64,000 bases of DNA from Lysobacter niastensis (GTDB lineage: Bacteria > Pseudomonadota > Gammaproteobacteria > Xanthomonadales > Xanthomonadaceae): the NCBI RefSeq assembly GCF_015453285.1, contig NZ_JADLZT010000012.1, forward strand, positions 87,172 to 151,171. Direction: 5' to 3'. The position numbers were made by a program, and so were the translations under genes. This document shows positions 63,842 to 64,000 of this stretch, piece after piece. Numbering within the stretch: the first letter of the stretch is position 1; every line of letters starts with the position of its first letter. Under the pieces are notes generated by a model. It made no database searches. It was not told the origin of the DNA and worked only from the letters and a program-made list of their open reading frames with translations.

Positions 63842-64000
63842 GCGGTTGCGCGGGTTCCCAGGGCCGCGTATCCCGCGGCGGACCCGGTCATTCTAGCCGG
63901 ATGGGCCATGGCGTCCGCCGTAGCCGGCGGCAGTGCATCCCGGTGGATGCAGGTCCCAGGCAACGCGGGCAGCGGCGGCCGACGAGGTGGCCGCCGCGGC
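63842..64000. other. Upstream region of the CBS gene
   Basis: A 159-bp end of the window. It contains two adjacent hairpins, CCGCCG/CGGCGG (63915-63930) and GCATCC/GGATGC (63935-63950). These resemble REP-type intergenic palindromes. No gene or clear promoter is seen. Confidence 0.5.

Overview
The window is a high-GC, gene-dense chromosomal segment of a gammaproteobacterium. It most resembles the Xanthomonadaceae (Lysobacter / Luteimonas / Xanthomonas relatives). The assignment rests on an LPS locus bounded by metB and etfBA, which is the known position of the O-antigen locus in Xanthomonas, and on a xanB-type bifunctional mannose enzyme, a short XrvA-like H-NS protein, the lptGF / pepA-holC-valS arrangement and hairpin intergenic repeats. 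It is inferred from gene content only; no rRNA or tRNA gene is visible.

Region 1 (1-13.8 kb): a LuxR-type regulator without a receiver domain, a secreted PKD/HYR-repeat protein, purL, a DsbC-like lipoprotein, a 0.5 kb gene-free stretch with a three-copy array of structured repeats, xerD, an RDD membrane protein whose 3' end is tandemly duplicated, and lptFG.

Region 2 (14-37 kb): mostly housekeeping genes. These are pepA-holC-valS; a coupled pssA / HolD-like / rimI operon; two DUF4124 proteins; proS; an H-NS protein; a ThrE-type exporter; a four-gene MCE lipid transporter with a STAS domain fused to its permease; alkB; ETF-ubiquinone oxidoreductase; a two-subunit CoA transferase; an ATP-grasp protein; xanB; and etfBA.

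Region 3 (37.2-59.2 kb): the O-antigen / surface polysaccharide locus, built as two converging operons. The plus-strand operon starts with a fused HAD phosphatase-UbiA prenyltransferase, a DprE1-like FAD oxidase and a DprE2-like reductase. Together these are what is needed to make polyprenyl-phosphate D-arabinofuranose from PRPP. They are followed by an atypical SDR, a FAD oxidoreductase, a large membrane protein and GtrA. The minus-strand operon, reading away from metB, has the Wzm/Wzt ABC exporter, a methyltransferase with a long coiled coil (WbdD-like chain terminator), a giant WbsX-GT4-GT2 protein, a sugar epimerase, two methyltransferases, two polytopic GT-C type transferases and a small NPCBM-like lipoprotein. 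The likely product is an ABC-exported, end-capped glycan decorated in the periplasm from polyprenyl-phosphate sugar donors, possibly with D-Araf.

Region 4 (59.2-64 kb): metB and a cystathionine beta-synthase, which bracket a sulfotransferase-like protein and a redoxin-like/2OG-Fe(II) oxygenase fusion.
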